Source: Eopsaltria australis (taxonomy: Eukaryota; Chordata; Aves; Passeriformes; Petroicidae). From it: a DNA stretch of 64,000 nt. The translations under genes and the position numbers were made by a program. This document shows, piece after piece, positions 60,750 through 64,000 of the stretch; the first letter of the stretch is position 1; each line of letters opens with the position of its first letter. The notes under the pieces were generated by a model that was given only the letters and a program-made list of their open reading frames with translations, had not been told where the DNA came from and made no database searches. Location: positions 5,952,001 through 6,016,000 of the forward strand of contig JAVTVJ010000068.1 in NCBI GenBank assembly GCA_034509425.1, given 5' to 3'.

Positions 60750-60784
60750 TTGTTGTTGTTGTTTTTGTGTGTGTGTGTGTGTGT
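60750..60784 (+). repeat. (TGT)n and (GT)n microsatellite
   Basis: Four to five TGT units are followed by T5 and then about nine GT units at 60766-60784. It gives the C/V-rich tail of the overlapping frame. Confidence 0.93.
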
Positions 60785-62878
60785 TTTTATTCTGACGCCT
60801 TCCCAGTCAAGATAAAAAATAATGATCAATACTTTCTAATTTTTAACAAGGCAGGAATTGTGTAGTAGCCTTAGTGTTAGACATCCAATGGTGTAACACC
60901 AGAATGCCAAGACACCTTCATCAGCTCGTTTTACTGTCTGACCCTGAATCATGATGGTCGATTCTGTTGTTTAATACAAGTTGGAACTGCACCATTTCCT
61001 TTCTGTTTGCTTATCCAGCTTTCCTGACAGGCAGGAAGAACAGGTCTAACTGACCAAAAATGTGGCTTATGTCTGACATTAATTGTGATAAAATGTGACA
61101 TTCTGAAACTGCCCTTCAGATCTTGTAGACGTGCAAAATTATCTGATTCTTGCCACTCTGGAGACTCAAGTAAATACTCCTATTCTTAAGACAGGATGTT
61201 AACAGCACCTGTAAAAATTCAGGTGGAAAAGCACTGCAGTTTTGGCCATAATTTCATATCACTTTGACTTTCTGAAATACTTATTTTGCAGCTGTAGAAC
61301 TAAAATATGCCTGTATTATTTGTCTCCTCTCAGAAAACTACAAGTCCCAATCATTTAAATCAACTTTGTGTAAGTCAGGGAGACTTAGTGGCCTACACTA
61401 TGGCCTTCAAATGCTGTATTTCAGATAAAGAGTAAGACTTCTACCAACTCACTGAAAGTCAGTACTTAACAATAGCTCTTTTTCGGAACCCCAATGAAAG
61501 ATGCCTACTGTGTCTAAAAAATGGGTTATTTTAGCTCTAAATTGCCACTTGCCTCCTACTCAGTATTCTGACACTTGGGACTATTTCTGCTTCATCCTTG
61601 AAAGCTTTCCTAGTACATATTATGAAGCTGAAACTCATAAGCAAAGTCCTGTCCTTGCATGACTTTTTCCTCTCATTTAAATAAATTTTTAAAAAGCCAA
61701 ACAAAAAAAAAAAACCCATGAAATTTGTTCCTCTTTCCTGATAAAGATCTATGTAGCAAGCTCCTGCGTGAGTCATCAGATTTCTCAGCTGATAACTTAT
61801 CTATTAGATTTGTCTGTCCTCACCTTTTTTATGCATGAAGTATACGTGATCTATGTGGGAAGATTAAACCTTTTCATTTCAATTTATGCCATTTCATAGT
61901 ATAAACCAGGTCATCTTAATACCAGTTACTTTATAAAGTCAAACTGCTTTAACCCATGTACTTCTGTCAGCATTATGGTAAATCAGTTTGTTGTTCAGGC
62001 AGTGTGCCATGTAATATCTTTTTTTAAACCTCTAGATTTCTGCCCTCACCCAGACTTTTCTCATCCAGTTTTAAACTTGATTTTACCTTTCATCCCTTTG
62101 TGACTTTCCAGGCAGAGTTTACAGAGCTCTAGTTACATCGACTCTTTAGATCTGGTGCCTCAAGCAAAAAAAATCTTAATACTTCCCATGTAAGAACAGA
62201 GATGGGAGGGTTGTACACATCAGAGTAAAATTGCATTTTATTTGTTGTCTAGCATGCCCATTTGTTTTCAAGGGTCCTTGTAGCTGACTACTGTGCTATC
62301 AGGATTAAAACCCTTACTGTGGCTCTGAATTCTGAGAAGCTTAGGCATATCTGAAGAATTTAATTTACAGTCATATGAAAAAACTTAAAAGCTAATTTTT
62401 TTGGAAGAGCTGTTTAGTTTGCTCTTAGTGCTGCTAGTCTACAGCAGAAAATAGAGGAAGGCTGTCTCAGTTTAACAGAACAGAAAAAGGTCTTCCCAAG
62501 CATTAAGAACTTAAAAAACCCTAATATTAGAACATTAGGAAAATGTTTTGAGATAGCTATACAGCTATTTTTCATGCTGCCCTCCCAAACGATGAGTTAA
62601 ACAGTCTTGTGAACATTAATATGCAAAGTCTCGCATGACACAACTAGGGAGAGATGAAGAGGAGTGAACAGTCCTTCCCCTGTCCTTATAGAATTAAAGA
62701 CATCTTCTTAGACTTAGATAAAAATAGATACCATTAGGTAATGTTTGGGAATTTCTTTTTTTCAGATTGGATTTCCAGTAGAGTGTAAGAAAGATAGGGA
62801 GCCACCTCTCACTGAAAATCAGTATGAATTTACACCATCATTCTTTTTAACATATTCTGAAAAGCCCAGCATGTAATC
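60785..62878. other. AT-rich non-coding stretch
   Basis: No gene or repeat family recognised. Short chance frames only. Confidence 0.55.
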
Positions 62879-63100
62879 TTCCCTTCCCTTCCCTTCCCTT
62901 CCCTTCCCTTCCCTTCCCTTCCCTTCCCTTCCCTTCCCTTCCCTTCCCTTCCCTTCCCTTCCCTTCCCTTCCCTTTCCTTCCCTTCCCTTCCCCCTTCCC
63001 TTTTCCTTCCCTTCCCTTCCCTTTCCCTTCCCTTCCCCTTCCCTTCCTTCTTCCCTTCCTTCCCTTCCCTTCCCTTCCCTTCCCTTCCCTTCCCTTTTTT
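62879..63100 (+). repeat. (CCCTT)n polypyrimidine pentanucleotide array, about 220 bp
   Basis: About 24 clean CCCTT units run to ~62990. Imperfect units (CCTTT, CCCCTT, TTCTT steps) follow to ~63060, then a few clean units to 63096. Every base is C or T, so the other strand is pure purine. The G/K/E/R-rich minus-strand frames of 87-94 codons are products of this array. Tracts of this kind can form intramolecular triplex (H-DNA) and are usually length-variable. Confidence 0.97.
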
Positions 63101-64000
63101 CACTTTTCATTGCCTTCCTTCTACTTCACCCTCCTGCTTATTTTGAAGAGACTGATTTGTACAGTCATGGAAGTGCTACATTTTTGTGAGTTCTGTTCTC
63201 TTTGTGTGCATATGTTGAAAGGATGGAAGATCATCTGGGAGGATGCATAACTTGTTTTCTCACAGTTGTTGCATTTCCCTTTCTGAAAACTCTTTGTTTG
63301 GGCTGCTCTTTCTCACTTTGTGTTTATCGTCCAAATTAAATTTTATACCAACCACTTATATGAAAAATAAAGGTTCTGGAGAAATGTGCAGGAGTTTAAC
63401 ATAATTTCTGTCCTGAAGCTTGAATAACACACCTGAGGAAACCACCTGGAAAGCATCTGTATTTGACTGAGAGGCTGGGGTTTTTTTCTGTCCCCCATCT
63501 TTCATTTCAAGCAGAAAAAGCCTCCCTATAAGCAGACTACAAGAGCCAAGGTTCCCTATAGCAGAGACAGACCACTTTATACTTTTTGATAATTCAGACT
63601 TCTTAGCTGACTGCTTATTTCCTCTTCCACACCCCATCTAAATTAAGAATGGAAAGAAAATTAAATTAATGAAATCCTGCCCTTATTTGAAGGCCATTGT
63701 GAAGCTCCCATTGCCTTTATCTCGGTTAAGACACTCCTGAAAATATTTTTAATAATTCACTCTGTTTCTGATGTTTTCAAGCAAGAGAATGTAACAGTCC
63801 TTATAAATATCCCACAAGACTGGGAAATTGTCTGGGAGCAATTTGATCCCAGAGATGTATGTGTTGATGTTCCAACACTACTAGAAGCAGAGTATGAGAG
63901 GGCTTTTTAACCCACATTTATTCTGCTTTGCAGCCTATTGTGAGCAATAGCTTTAAATATAGTAATTTGTCTCTTTAAAAGTATGATTCCACTTGATAGA
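63101..64000. other. AT-rich non-coding stretch to window end
   Basis: No gene or repeat recognised in the last 900 bases. A minus-strand frame at 63356-63637 shows no domain. Confidence 0.55.

Noticed and set aside
60433..60795. 120-codon plus-strand frame
   Set aside because: Its last part is GTT/GT simple repeat, no domain is visible, and overlapping minus-strand frames are equally open.
62819..63110. Minus-strand frames of 87-94 codons rich in G, K, E and R
   Set aside because: Pure translation of the (CCCTT)n array.

Overview
This window looks like non-coding DNA from a bird, probably a passerine. The main evidence is its repeats: several CR1 LINE fragments with the avian CR1 3' end (short ATTCTGTG-like terminal repeats and the 'GGTTGGACCAGATG' type tail) and four or five endogenous-retrovirus LTRs of kinds common in bird genomes. 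Most of the rest is AT-rich sequence with no long reading frames. There is no operon structure, no rRNA or tRNA gene that I can recognise, and no CRISPR array. I do not recognise a single host protein-coding exon with confidence. The short reading frames are chance frames or sit inside repeats.

Layout. 1-5.4 kb: AT-rich sequence with a recent 133-bp tandem duplication that lies just upstream of a CCAAT/TATA pair. 5.4-7.1 kb: a long (about 1.6 kb) LTR on the minus strand. 7.4-8.6 kb: a 5'-truncated CR1 on the minus strand that still shows reverse-transcriptase motifs but is broken. 11.4-11.8 kb: two CR1 3' ends lying tail to tail. 13.9-14.5 kb: the only host-like CpG island. It holds a 21-bp GC-rich minisatellite, a strong CTCF-like motif, a GC box, a YY1-like site and a consensus splice donor, and is followed by a CR1 at 14.57 kb. 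15-30.9 kb: mostly featureless sequence, one small CR1 tail at 21.7 kb, and a short GC-richer block near 25.2-25.4 kb with T-box-like sites.

30.9-32.1 kb: a long minus-strand LTR-like element. 33.16-33.74 kb: a complete minus-strand LTR with perfect 7-bp terminal inverted repeats. 33.95 kb: a (CCTT)n microsatellite. 38.87-39.44 kb: a complete plus-strand solo LTR with a 5-bp target duplication. 41.8 kb: a plus-strand CR1. 45.5-46.0 kb: a partial copy of the 31-kb LTR family, with a (CCTT)n array grown inside it. 46-62.9 kb: AT-rich sequence with a few simple repeats and a perfect 14-bp-arm hairpin. 62.88-63.10 kb: a 220-bp (CCCTT)n polypyrimidine tract.

Interpretation (inference): the window is probably a gene desert or a large intron. 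If a host transcription unit starts here, the CpG island at 13.9-14.5 kb is the place. Everything else with promoter or polyadenylation signals is retroelement-derived. No novel gene system is visible; the most distinctive observations concern LTR structure and relationships and the CpG-island module.
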